Part shown: positions 28,230 to 36,128 of the stretch, one piece after another
Numbering within the stretch: position 1 is the first letter of the stretch
Layout of the letters: each line of letters opens with the position of its first letter
Source: Pseudogulbenkiania sp. MAI-1
Lineage (GTDB): Bacteria; Pseudomonadota; Gammaproteobacteria; Burkholderiales; Chromobacteriaceae
NCBI RefSeq assembly: GCF_000527175.1
Contig: NZ_AZUR01000001.1
Location: 2,394,501 to 2,458,500, forward strand
Direction: 5' to 3'
DNA: 64,000 nt
Translations under genes and position numbers: made by a program
The notes under the pieces: generated by a model
What the model saw: only the letters and a program-made list of their open reading frames with translations
What the model was told of the DNA's origin: nothing
Database searches by the model: none

Positions 28230-28333
28230 AAGATCGGTACAAACACCGACAGTAAGATCGGCAAAACTATCTGCCCATTCCTAGATAAGCCACTGAGCTG
28301 GTTGCCTTATAATCGGACGAAAGATCGGCAAAA
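28230..28333. promoter_or_regulatory. fic promoter region with three AAGATCGG repeats
   Basis: AAGATCGG occurs at 28230, 28254 and 28321; the last two extend to the identical AAGATCGGCAAAA. A perfect -10 TATAAT lies at 28308-28313 with no good -35, and the third repeat covers the expected start of transcription. This is the pattern of operators for autoregulation, plausibly by the helix-turn-helix tail of the Fic protein. Confidence 0.5.
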
Positions 28334-28345
28334 ACAGGCACCACA

Positions 28346-29647
28346 ATGGTTGATGTTTACGACGATCCCGTTCAGATGGAGCCGCTCGTCATCGACGACT
28401 CCCGCCCCGTCTTCAAAGACCTGCATGGGCTCGCTCACGAGCTGTCAGAGGTGTCCGCGTGCCTCGACGCGGCGGTCATTCCTTCGACGGCAAAAAGCCT
28501 CTCTGAACTCGTCGAGGGCCTGAACTGCTACTACAGCAACCTCATTGAAGGCCACATAACGCTCCCCATCGACATCGACCAGGCATTGCACGAGGTCACG
28601 GAGAAGGCGGACAGGAAGAATTTGCAGAGCCTTGCGCTGGCTCACATCGAAGCGGATCGCTGGGGCAAACAGCAGTCTCTCGGCAAAGAAACACTCAAGT
28701 CATTTCTACTCAACGTCCATCGAACATTTTGCCAGCACCTCCCCGCAGAGCTCTTGCAGCTCGACGACGGCGCCATCATGACGCCTGGCGAGTTCCGCAC
28801 TTGGGAGGTGCAGGTGGGACGGCACCTCGCGCCCAAAGCCGAGACCCTTGGAAGCTTCATGGACCGGTATCAACAGGTCTATGGGCAACGACTTGATTGG
28901 GCCAAGAAGGGGGGTCTACCAAAGCTCACCAGCATGGTATCGACGTTCGCCGCACACCACCGGCTAGCCTGGATTCACCCTTTCCTGGATGGGAATGGCC
29001 GCGTCGCACGGAGCACCCTGGACGCGATGCTCCGGGCGTGCGGAGTCAGTGGCGCCAGTTTGTGGTCGATGTCCCGCGGGCTGGCGAAGACCTCGGACCA
29101 GTACAAGGCTTACCTGGCCGGTGCCGACGAAGCTCGACATGGCGCTCTGGATGGGCGAGGCAATCTGACCGAAAAGGGGCTGGCCGAGTTCTTCCGATAC
29201 GGCATGCAAACCGCGATTGACCAGGCGAACTACATGGCGTCGATGTTCTCCCTGGAAAACTTCCAGGCTCGCGCATCGGGATACTTTCGTAAGGTCCGGT
29301 ACACCGACATGAAGCCAGAAGCCGCCCACTTGTATCTGCATGCGTTCGTGATGGGCGAGTTTGAGCGTGGTGAAGCCAGCCGGATTACCGGCCTAGCCGA
29401 AAGAACAGCACGATCCGTACTGAGCGACCTCATCGGCGAGGGTTTCCTGGTGTCTGACTCGCCCAAAGGCAAGGTTCGGGTTGGATTTCCGATCCATGCC
29501 CTCGGCTCGCTGCTCCCGAACCTCTACCCCGCCGGCGATGTCGACATCACACCGGAACAGCTTGCCGAGATTCGTCACCGCAAGAAAATCGCAACGAGCA
29601 GACCGGCATCGTTTCGGCAACACATCGACAACAAGACCGAGTCCTGA
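28346..29647 (+). CDS. Fic-domain AMPylase with built-in inhibitory helix and C-terminal winged helix
   Basis: A 433-residue Fic protein. The catalytic loop HPFLDGNGRVAR near residue 210 matches HxFx(D/E)GNGRxxR exactly, so nucleotide transfer (usually AMP to a hydroxyl on a target protein) should be possible. The N-terminal SNLIEG at residues 64-69 is the (S/T)xxxE(G/N) inhibitory motif, making it a class II, self-restrained Fic. The C-terminal 100 residues (RGEASRITGLAERTARSVLSDLI) look like a winged helix. Three short repeats lie in its promoter. Its last 100 bases overlap a converging recombinase gene. Likely a housekeeping-type regulator or toxin carried by a mobile element. Confidence 0.9.
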   Translation: MVDVYDDPVQMEPLVIDDSRPVFKDLHGLAHELSEVSACLDAAVIPSTAKSLSELVEGLNCYYSNLIEGHITLPIDIDQALHEVTEKADRKNLQSLALAHIEADRWGKQQSLGKETLKSFLLNVHRTFCQHLPAELLQLDDGAIMTPGEFRTWEVQVGRHLAPKAETLGSFMDRYQQVYGQRLDWAKKGGLPKLTSMVSTFAAHHRLAWIHPFLDGNGRVARSTLDAMLRACGVSGASLWSMSRGLAKTSDQYKAYLAGADEARHGALDGRGNLTEKGLAEFFRYGMQTAIDQANYMASMFSLENFQARASGYFRKVRYTDMKPEAAHLYLHAFVMGEFERGEASRITGLAERTARSVLSDLIGEGFLVSDSPKGKVRVGFPIHALGSLLPNLYPAGDVDITPEQLAEIRHRKKIATSRPASFRQHIDNKTES

Positions 29648-30665
29648 TCACCCCGGAAACCTGGTCACTTTTGCACGCTGTTCTACATACCGGGCGTCGG
29701 TGCGAACCATAATACGCGGTTGTGATGTAAATTCTAGAGTGGCCGAGTTCTTCTGAGACCTTGTATCTAACCCTTTTCTCTAAGTCCGCAGGTATCTCAT
29801 CTTTGACCCCACCCCGCACTGGGGTTTTGTATCCCCCGCTAAGTTCTTCGAACCTGTTATTAGCATATTCATGGCGTAGACCATGAGGAGTTACTCCCAA
29901 TTCCGCCTTGGTGACCCCATGCTTTTCCAGAACATGACGGAAGTGACGGAGGTTTTGCTTCAAGGTTTTGTTTCGGATACCGATGTGGTTGTCACCATTC
30001 CCAGCCAGTTCCTTCGCCTTTTTCAAAACCGCACGCTGGCTTTCCGTCTCCACGGGGACAAACCTGATACGACCTCCTTTAGTCCCCCGTTTCAGCATCA
30101 AGCTTTTGCCGTCGATACTGATAGAGTCGTTGGGCTTGAACATGGCAGCCTCTTTAACCCTAAGTCCAAATTCGCGAAGCAATTCGAGTTGAATCGCGAC
30201 TCGTTTATCCTCTTTCTCGATTCTCTGCAACAGTTCCTCAGGATCAATACTGCTCGCTGACCAACTTTTGTCTGTTTCAGCCCGATAAACCCGCTTAATC
30301 GATTCCGGATTGCTCACAAGGTCACATAAGGGAGGAATTGTTCCAGGTTTATCGACCCAAACAAGAAACGTACCAAGAACTGAGTGCCGAGTTTGTAGGG
30401 TGGATGGACTAAGACCCTGATTTTCCCAGTGTTTAAAGAGAGCCTCTATGTGCCTTTGTCGTAAATTGCGAACACTTTGTAGCTTGTAGCCAAGTTCTCT
30501 CAGCTGACGGAACGACTGGAACAGGATATCTGCCCTCTTCTTGATCGTTGCCATACTGACAACCTTATCTTTTCTGGCATGGCCATGGGCATTGGCGTGT
30601 ATGAGTTGATTCAACTCCTTCTGCCAATCGCCCGGCCTTATATCATATGTGTGAGTGCTGCTCAT
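29547..30665 (-). CDS. Tyrosine recombinase / phage-type integrase
   Basis: About 372 residues from the ATG at 30665, preceded by GGGTGACAAA; a TTG at 30677 is the alternative. All catalytic positions are visible (numbered from 30677): Arg173 in LLREFGLRVKEA, the lysine-rich turn near 200, His265 and Arg268 in PHGLRHEYA, His313 in ELGHSR, and Tyr322/323 in TTAYYG. An N-terminal SAM-like core-binding domain precedes them. The natural protein probably ends soon after YYGS; the last 50 residues are read from the opposite strand of the fic gene. This suggests the gene's end was joined to fic by recombination. It sits in a stretch of broken defence and integron genes. Confidence 0.85.
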   Translation of the reverse strand: MSSTHTYDIRPGDWQKELNQLIHANAHGHARKDKVVSMATIKKRADILFQSFRQLRELGYKLQSVRNLRQRHIEALFKHWENQGLSPSTLQTRHSVLGTFLVWVDKPGTIPPLCDLVSNPESIKRVYRAETDKSWSASSIDPEELLQRIEKEDKRVAIQLELLREFGLRVKEAAMFKPNDSISIDGKSLMLKRGTKGGRIRFVPVETESQRAVLKKAKELAGNGDNHIGIRNKTLKQNLRHFRHVLEKHGVTKAELGVTPHGLRHEYANNRFEELSGGYKTPVRGGVKDEIPADLEKRVRYKVSEELGHSRIYITTAYYGSHRRPVCRTACKSDQVSGVIRTRSCCRCVAETMPVCSLRFSCGDESRQAVPV

Positions 30666-31074
30666 TTTGTCACCCAACCCATGTCAGTTAATTTCATATT
30701 TTTATTCATCACCTGCTGCGGCCAGCAGGGCCCTGCGTCCTTAAAAAAATTCGTCCGGCTTTCCAGGCCCCCTCAATTTGAGGGCCAGCTTGCGCTGGGG
30801 CAGATACCCCATTTATCGACCGGCATCAAGTCTCGACCTCGCCAATAATGGCTGAGGTCACTTCTGTGGTTCACGCACGTTCCACCCTGGGGTGGTTACG
30901 GTTTCACTCCTGTTGACCCTTGTGGGGGACACACACGGCTGACCGCTTAATTCACGCGGTCGTTAATGCCTCGGAGGTGGACATGGTCCATTGCCGGTGC
31001 GCTTAGTCGATGGAGTTCATCGGTAGTTCATGGTGGTTCGTCGAGAGTTTCGACTTGGCAGGCGATTCTTCGTC
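30666..31074. other. Intergenic region between recombinase and truncated ATPase
   Basis: About 410 bases with no supportable gene. It contains the left copy of a 16-base direct repeat (30952-30967), preceded by an inverted GACCGC/GCGGTC. On the minus strand, a continuation of the ATPase frame past its stop at 31075 runs for only a few more codons before another stop, so the rest of that gene is gone. Confidence 0.55.
30952..30967. repeat. 16-bp direct repeat, left copy
   Basis: TCACGCGGTCGTTAAT, identical to 31379-31394. Just upstream is GACCGC, which pairs with GCGGTC in the repeat across a 9-base gap. Confidence 0.8.
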
Positions 31075-31350
31075 TCACAAAGGAGCACGGCGGCCTGGTA
31101 CCAGCGTGTTGGCGACGAACACCTGCTCGTGTGGAAACTGGAACGTGACCCCGAACCAGGATACCTTCTCGCGGATGAAGCCCTCCGCAATTTTGCACTC
31201 ATCCTCTCCCATGCAGTACTCGACGATGTCCGAGAGGGACGACTTACCCGTTGAGGCTAGGCCGGTGATGATGTTCAGCCCATCGGGATTCAGGGTGAGG
31301 TCGCGCCTACGGCCGTCGTGGCTGTAGATATGAATAGAAGCAATCTTCAT
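31075..31350 (-). pseudogene. Truncated ABC-three-component ATPase (DUF3732-type), N-terminal fragment
   Basis: Only 91 residues remain. MKIASIHIYSHDGRRRDL then GLNIITGLASTGKSSL give the SMC/RecN-like Walker A, and DIVEYCMGEDEC is the usual following segment of the DUF3732 ATPase of ABC-three-component systems. The full protein should exceed 500 residues and include the coiled coil, signature and Walker B, none of which are found downstream. The ATG overlaps the stop of the middle component by four bases, so this was the last gene of a three-gene operon. The system is therefore probably inactive unless an intact ATPase is supplied elsewhere. Confidence 0.8.
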
Positions 31351-31835
31351 GGGCGGATGGACAAACTGGTGTAGACCGTCACGCGGTCGTTAATCTGGGC
31401 GAAATCGCGGCCGAGGACGACTGCAGCGGCGCGGCATCTTTCGGCGTCTTCGGTGTTCAGCGGCTGGGGTGACACGCGCCTAGGTATGAGGCTAATGCAT
31501 CCGCCATCATTCACTCTGATACAGCCCTTGCTTGCTAGCAGTGCGAAGGCCTCTGTGGCGTACTGGACAAGCGCCCGAGCCCGTTCAGCGAAGTCGACCA
31601 GCAAGTCCGGGCGCAGTGCGAAGACCCGCAGCACCGACCGCCGCTTGTTCTCCAGAATCTCCTCACGTGAGGCCTGGTGTAGGCACATCGGCAGCACAAG
31701 CAGCGTCAAGGAGTACGGCATTGGCTTCCTGGCAATACGCTCGTACTCACGGATGGCCGCGGCCAAGACCACCGCGCAAAACGCAGGGTTGAAGAGGTTC
31801 CGCTCTTCAAACGGGCGAGATGACCAGTTCCTCAT
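31347..31835 (-). CDS. ABC-three-component system, middle component
   Basis: A 162-residue helical protein. RPFEERNLFNPAFCAVVLAAAI at the start and YSLTLLVLPMCLHQASREEI match the short middle components that link effector and ATPase in ABC-three-component anti-phage systems. It overlaps both neighbours by four bases (ATGA), which fixes gene order effector, middle, ATPase. Known for the family: the middle component bridges the ATPase and the effector. Its C-terminal coding sequence contains the right copy of the 16-bp repeat. Confidence 0.75.
   Translation of the reverse strand: MRNWSSRPFEERNLFNPAFCAVVLAAAIREYERIARKPMPYSLTLLVLPMCLHQASREEILENKRRSVLRVFALRPDLLVDFAERARALVQYATEAFALLASKGCIRVNDGGCISLIPRRVSPQPLNTEDAERCRAAAVVLGRDFAQINDRVTVYTSLSIRP
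31379..31394. repeat. 16-bp direct repeat, right copy
   Basis: TCACGCGGTCGTTAAT inside the end of the middle-component gene, identical to 30952-30967 and 412 bases from it. Here GACCG and CGGTC pair across a shorter, 5-base gap. Confidence 0.8.
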
Positions 31836-33025
31836 GCTGTCACCTTCGACGTGGCAGCCTTCAGGCGCTCAAGAAACTGCGGATGCCAGTGCACGCGCGG
31901 CATCGGCTTCTCGTCAGCGAGGATGTGGAAGCTGCCGCGGCGAACGAAGTCCTCCGTGACGTCCTTGCGGATTTGCAGGCCCTTGGACTGGTTCTCTGCC
32001 CAGTCATACAGCTGGCGGCCCGCAGCTTGGTACTCGGCCTCGTTCTGTGGCGCCTTCACCATGGCCCAGCCTTTGGCGCGCTTCCATTCTTCGACCAGGC
32101 GCAGCTCGAACTTGCGAATCTCGTCGCCGACAAGGGCGTTGACACGCGACCAATGTGCGCGTTGGGAGAACGCGCGGTAGAAGTCCAAGATTGCCATCTC
32201 CAAGCTGTCGCTGGACATGGCAATCGCCCGCAGCTGCTCGACGAACTGCCGGGTGTCTTTCATCGCGTCAATTCCCTCGTCAGGGTAGGCGTCGTCGAAG
32301 GTTATTGGCAGGCGCTCGTCGTAATACTCGCTGTTGACCTGCGCAAACTTCGCCCAGACCTCGGCGCCGGTAATGGGCTCGCGCTCGCCCTGGATGAGCT
32401 CTATAGCTTCCCTGAGCCACCACCCTTCCATGCGTTCACGGACATCAGTGCGGAACTTCGCAGCCACCGACCGCAGAAGCGGGGCGAAGGCGGCATCCAG
32501 CTCCATGATGCGCAGCGAACTATCGGCAATCACGATGCGGGCCAAGAAGTCGTCCTGCTGGGTCGCAGTCAACGAGCTGAACTTGTTTTCAATCTGCGCA
32601 CTCAGCTGCGTCTTCGAGCCCTTGAGCTCGGTGACGAGCTGCTTTGCGAAGTCAGCTGGCTTGGCATCAGCACCGTAGAGGAAATACCGAAGCAGCGTGG
32701 TGGGACCGACGCGCGCCGTCGTTGCCATGCAATATGAGTGATCGCAGGCAAGGTTGCCATCGCGGATGTACCGGTCGAGCCAGATGCGGACCGACTTCCA
32801 AAAGTCGGTCGACAGCGTGGCGACGGTCTCGCCGACCTTCTTGTGCTTCAGCGATATCAGCGTCTTTTTGCCGTCGACGTCGCGCAGTTCAACGTCGTCG
32901 TCGGCCTCTATGAGCAGTGCTTGGCTCTCGTCCTGCTTCATCAGGTGCGCCAGCGCGAAGCGAATCTGGTAGACGTAGCCGAGCCCCTGCTCCCCGGCGG
33001 CGTACTTGTCTGTTTGAGTTGCCAC
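31832..33025 (-). CDS. ABC-three-component system effector with nuclease-like N-terminal domain
   Basis: About 397 residues from a GTG at 33023-33025, chosen because AGGGAGGA is three bases upstream. The first 70 residues (GEQGLGYVYQIRFALAHL, then ADDDVELRDVDGKKTLISLKHKK) match the dsDNA-nuclease-like, PD-(D/E)xK type fold seen in several defence effectors, with acidic residues at 41-46 and lysines at 60-63. The remaining helical part ends in a region typical of the C-terminal domains that associate with the middle component. It is the first gene of the operon. The predicted job is ATPase-gated cleavage of phage or foreign DNA; with the ATPase truncated the effector may be orphaned. Confidence 0.75.
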   Translation of the reverse strand: MATQTDKYAAGEQGLGYVYQIRFALAHLMKQDESQALLIEADDDVELRDVDGKKTLISLKHKKVGETVATLSTDFWKSVRIWLDRYIRDGNLACDHSYCMATTARVGPTTLLRYFLYGADAKPADFAKQLVTELKGSKTQLSAQIENKFSSLTATQQDDFLARIVIADSSLRIMELDAAFAPLLRSVAAKFRTDVRERMEGWWLREAIELIQGEREPITGAEVWAKFAQVNSEYYDERLPITFDDAYPDEGIDAMKDTRQFVEQLRAIAMSSDSLEMAILDFYRAFSQRAHWSRVNALVGDEIRKFELRLVEEWKRAKGWAMVKAPQNEAEYQAAGRQLYDWAENQSKGLQIRKDVTEDFVRRGSFHILADEKPMPRVHWHPQFLERLKAATSKVTA

Positions 33026-33288
33026 TTGTCCTCCCTTGCTTACCCGCAGCCAATCACGGGCGCCTGATACCCATGTACGAAGCATTGCTGATACAGGTGA
33101 CCAGAAGACTCCAGGCAATATCTACGAGAATTTATGGCATCTATACGTGGCGCAGCAATGACGTAGGGATTGTGCCAGCCACACTCTCGTTTGTCATCCT
33201 GTGAGTATCACTTGCCTACGGCTGCTTAGGATGCCAAATCACTCGCTGAAAAATCAGGTAAATTAACCCCGGACTCTAAAGCCCACTG

Positions 33289-33536
33289 CTACTGAGAATG
33301 GGGGGACGTCGCAGTCACCTTATCTTCAACGACCAGATGGGTGAGAAAGCTACTGACCTCCGCAGCCCCATGTCGCAGGGGTACCGATGATGGTGAAAGC
33401 GCAAAAAGCGCCGTACCCAATTGTTGACGTATTGCTGCTCGGTGCGCAGGCTGTAGTGCCTGACTCGCAGCGCCTCGCGCAGCACATGGCACAAGCGTGG
33501 CGCGGCAGTCCCATTTAACTGTGTACTTTCAGGCAT
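33289..33536 (-). pseudogene. Integron integrase IntI remnant (frameshifted N-terminal part)
   Basis: From an ATG at 33536 the reading gives APRLCHVLREALRVRHYS, then LRTEQQYVNNWVRRFLRFH, the signature N-terminal arm of integron integrases. A one-base loss after CDMG near 33360 shifts the frame; the correct continuation AAEVSSFLTHLVVEDKVTATS is then read in another frame. Only about 80 residues remain and the catalytic R-H-R-Y half is missing. The gene points away from the cassette to its right, the standard integron arrangement. Confidence 0.8.
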
Positions 33537-33681
33537 CAGCAACCCCAAAAGCTTGGGAAACAATGAAAATGCAATTACCATAACCAGTTGTACATACAGA
33601 AAAACCAAATACCTGTATAGGTGCATATCTCATGTTGGGCGTCAGCAGTAAGCCAATTTACCACAGCAGAAGGTACTTAAA
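33537..33681. other. attI-type recombination site and leader
   Basis: GTTGGGC at 33634-33640 fits the GTTRRRY core at which cassettes join the platform, with the crossover after the G. It lies about 100 bases from the intI start and 41 bases before the first cassette gene. The AT-rich DNA between would carry the outward cassette promoter, though I could not fix its hexamers. Confidence 0.65.
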
Positions 33682-34095
33682 ATGTCTAAACAGCTTTCGT
33701 TAATAGATTATCCTAGCAGCGATGAAGGGGAAGTGTACGAGCCAGAAAATTCTGTAATCGCATCAGCTTTCATATCAAATGAAGTAATACACAACCTCGA
33801 AAGACTAGGGGTATTTGAAAAATTTCGCCTTTATGAAGACTCGAGCTTGAGTGATTTTGTTGAACAAACCCGAATCAAGCAAGATATGATTGACAGTGCT
33901 TTAAGGGAGATTGAATCTGAATTTATTAGATTATTAGATTCAAAAGTGGTTAATGAAATAAAGAAAATTCAATCCAATGAATCTATTGATGCATTGATCT
34001 GTGAATTCAACGTAATAACAAACATATATCATATCTTGAGGCTGAAAAATAATAATTTTTCAAGCATCTCCTCCGCAATTATTAAATTGGGGTGA
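33682..34095 (+). CDS. Integron-cassette gene 1, hypothetical protein of 137 residues
   Basis: Not recognised. The protein is acidic and mostly helical, with a probable coiled region around VEQTRIKQDMIDSALREIE and a polar N-terminus (LSIDYPSSDEGEVYEP-like composition). No membrane segment or catalytic motif is seen. AGAAGGTACTT precedes the ATG. The coding sequence is AT-rich compared with the host. The next gene begins three bases after its stop, so the two are translationally coupled and probably work together, for example as a partner or immunity protein to the nuclease-like second gene. That pairing is inference. Confidence 0.75.
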   Translation: MSKQLSLIDYPSSDEGEVYEPENSVIASAFISNEVIHNLERLGVFEKFRLYEDSSLSDFVEQTRIKQDMIDSALREIESEFIRLLDSKVVNEIKKIQSNESIDALICEFNVITNIYHILRLKNNNFSSISSAIIKLG

Positions 34096-34098
34096 GCG

Positions 34099-34647
34099 AT
34101 GAGTGAAAATATCGGAAAAGATGGAGAAATGCGCTTCGCAATCACGATTGCAGGGGCTTCTATCAGAGAGAATGGCCTCGACTTTACGCGCCACACGGTA
34201 ACCAACCAGCCGGACCTTGGTGTCGATTACTCTGCAAAAGGCCCTGCGGAAGTACTGATTTCATTTTGTGAAATTGGCACAGGCACTGAACTTGGGGTCA
34301 TTAGAGAAGCGTTTGGGCAGCCTGACCGTAAAATTGAGGCTAGGTTCGATATAAAAACGACTGAAGAAAAGTTAGCAGGAGACACTGTTGAGAAATTTGT
34401 TTCAGATGTAAAAAAACATCCGACCACTGACCTGCATGTTTTAGCTGGGGGTTCCGGTCTAACAAAATCAGCCCAAGCAAAGTTTGAAACGTATAGCGCA
34501 GCACTTCAAGAAGATGGGAAAGCACTCGTTTACATTCCTAATCAAGGGCTGGCAAAACTAGCATCCGAATATAAGCCAGAGATTCTTAGTGCGCTTGGTG
34601 GCCCGACAGGAACGGACGAAAGCGGCCCTGGAAGCGAAAGCAAGTAA
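34099..34647 (+). CDS. Integron-cassette gene 2, PD-(D/E)xK nuclease-like protein of 182 residues
   Basis: The arrangement of an early helix with Glu10 (IGKDGEMRFAITIAG), Asp43 in PDLGVDYSA, and Asp84-x-Lys86 in ARFDIKTT on the next strand fits the PD-(D/E)xK nuclease core. A helix (TVEKFVSDVKKH) and a strand LHVLAGGS follow, as expected. I cannot name a family. GGGGTGAGCG lies upstream of the ATG. It ends eight bases before the attC, the normal layout for a cassette gene. AT-rich. A restriction, toxin or defence role is likely but not shown; the protein could also be an inactive fold relative. Confidence 0.7.
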   Translation: MSENIGKDGEMRFAITIAGASIRENGLDFTRHTVTNQPDLGVDYSAKGPAEVLISFCEIGTGTELGVIREAFGQPDRKIEARFDIKTTEEKLAGDTVEKFVSDVKKHPTTDLHVLAGGSGLTKSAQAKFETYSAALQEDGKALVYIPNQGLAKLASEYKPEILSALGGPTGTDESGPGSESK

Positions 34648-34654
34648 TTACGAT

Positions 34655-34743
34655 GCACCTAAAAAATCGTTGCACCTGACAAGTTTGCCAGGCCCAGCTT
34701 TCAGCCGTTCCAGTCAAACTTGCAGGTGAGCTTTACGTTGGGC
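34655..34743. repeat. attC site closing the integron cassette
   Basis: Ends with GTTGGGC at 34737-34743, the same core as at 33634. Inside, CACCTG (34673-34678), an unpaired A, then CAAGTTTG (34680-34687) pair with CAAACTTG and CAGGTG (34715-34728), giving the bulged hairpin needed for single-strand recombination. GCACCTAA at 34655 fits the outer R'' box (RYYYAAC) loosely. Total length about 89 bases lies in the attC range. The cassette therefore runs from about 33635 to 34737. Confidence 0.75.
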
Positions 34744-35184
34744 ATTTTGAAAATGACTGCGGTCTCGATTTATCGCTTCAAAGATCGGTGGGTTTGAATC
34801 GCCCCTGATTTGCTAGTCGCCTAGGTGGCTGCTAACGTATCGGAAAGCAGCCATTCGTTATAGAAAGAACGAACATCCGCTTTGGCCGAATTGTGCGCGT
34901 AGCTTGCCCGTCAGGTTCTGGAACTGAGCAGTCGCTCGAATGACTGCTCTGTGAGACATGCGGTCGGCTGCAGTTGGCCGGTAGCACCAGTTTAGCCATA
35001 CCTCCGGAAAGCGGCCATTGAGGTCGAGTAGGCCGCCGAATGCCTGCTTTCGGGTAAGCGTCCCCGAAGGCAGGCCACGGCCATAAGCGGCCTTATGCCA
35101 CCCACAAGACAACCAGTCATTTTGGTTCACTTCAGGCCATTCAATAGCCGAATTCGAGACAGACTGTGCTTCGCTCCAATCAGG
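34744..35184. other. Region after the cassette with degenerate GC/CG repeats
   Basis: No gene is supported. Several diverged short units resembling AAGCRGCCATT or its complement recur (near 34845, 34873, 35010, 35043, 35085), in both orientations. They may be remains of further cassettes or an old repeat family. Confidence 0.4.
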
Positions 35185-35970
35185 CTACAACTGCACGATC
35201 CGTTTGCGGAACTCGTCTGGCGTCGCTCCCATCAACCGGTGGAACATCGCGATGAAAGCGGACGACGTGCTGTAGCCCAACTCCAGCGCCACCGTCTGCA
35301 CGGTCAGCCCATCCTCGAGCATCGAAAGCGCCCGCACCAGCCGCAACCGCTGTCGCCACTCCACGAACGACATGCCAAGGTCGCGCTGACAGCGCCGCGA
35401 CAACGTGCGCTCGGTACTGTGCACCACACTTGCCCACGCCTCCAGCGGGCGATTGTCGCCCGGCTGCTGGCGCAGTGCCTCTAGCACCTGGCCCAGTGCC
35501 CGGTCTTCGGAGATCGGCAGATAGGTATCCTGGCGTGGCGCCAGACTCATCTGGTCGACCAGCACCTGCATCAGCCGTTCGTCGTCGTTGCTACGCGGAT
35601 AGTCTACCTGGCGCGCCACCAGGTCGGCCAGGATCGCCTTGCTGATGGGGCCGACCGCCAGCGTACACACTTCGGTGGGCAGCCTGCCGCAACGCTCTGA
35701 CGCAATGTCCAACACGCAATAGCAAGCCTCTGACCGCGTACTGGCCCCATGCTCCGTCTGCGGAGGCAGCCACAGACCGTAATGAGGTGGCGTCAGGTAC
35801 TGGCGGCTTCCCACGGTCAGTTCGATCACGCCACTGAACGAGAACACAAATTCTCCCCAGTTGTGGCGCTCCGTCGGGTAGGTCGTCACCTCGTTCAGCC
35901 GCATCGTCCGGAAAACCAGCGAATGCGGCAGGGACGTCCCGAACGGATACGAAATTTGAGCGCCAGGCAT
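35185..35970 (-). CDS. AraC-family transcriptional regulator
   Basis: A 261-residue regulator with an N-terminal cupin-like sensing domain (RHNWGEFVFSFSGVIELTVG) and a C-terminal AraC double helix-turn-helix (STERTLSRRCQRDLGMSFVEWRQRLRLV, cut here at the motif core, then VALELGYSTSSAFIAMFHRLMG). It is divergent from the PLP enzyme gene at 36129 with about 160 bases between, and probably controls it. The inducer is unknown. Confidence 0.88.
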   Translation of the reverse strand: MPGAQISYPFGTSLPHSLVFRTMRLNEVTTYPTERHNWGEFVFSFSGVIELTVGSRQYLTPPHYGLWLPPQTEHGASTRSEACYCVLDIASERCGRLPTEVCTLAVGPISKAILADLVARQVDYPRSNDDERLMQVLVDQMSLAPRQDTYLPISEDRALGQVLEALRQQPGDNRPLEAWASVVHSTERTLSRRCQRDLGMSFVEWRQRLRLVRALSMLEDGLTVQTVALELGYSTSSAFIAMFHRLMGATPDEFRKRIVQL

Positions 35971-36128
35971 CTTGTCGGAAACCTCGTATGCGTTGTCTGG
36001 TTTTCATTATATCCATGTAGACCGCCACCTCCACAATGATTTCCGTGGGTGAAGGCGCTTTGGCTCGAGTCAGGCGAGAACCTTCAGACACTGTTCTTGT
36101 TAAGTCATAGCCACCATGAGGTACCCAA

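Noticed and set aside
33537..33633. Possible LexA box in the intI promoter
   Set aside because: CTGT and ACAG halves are present but not at the required spacing.
34858..35130. 90-codon frame on the minus strand after the cassette
   Set aside because: Built from the degenerate repeats; no ribosome site or coding character.
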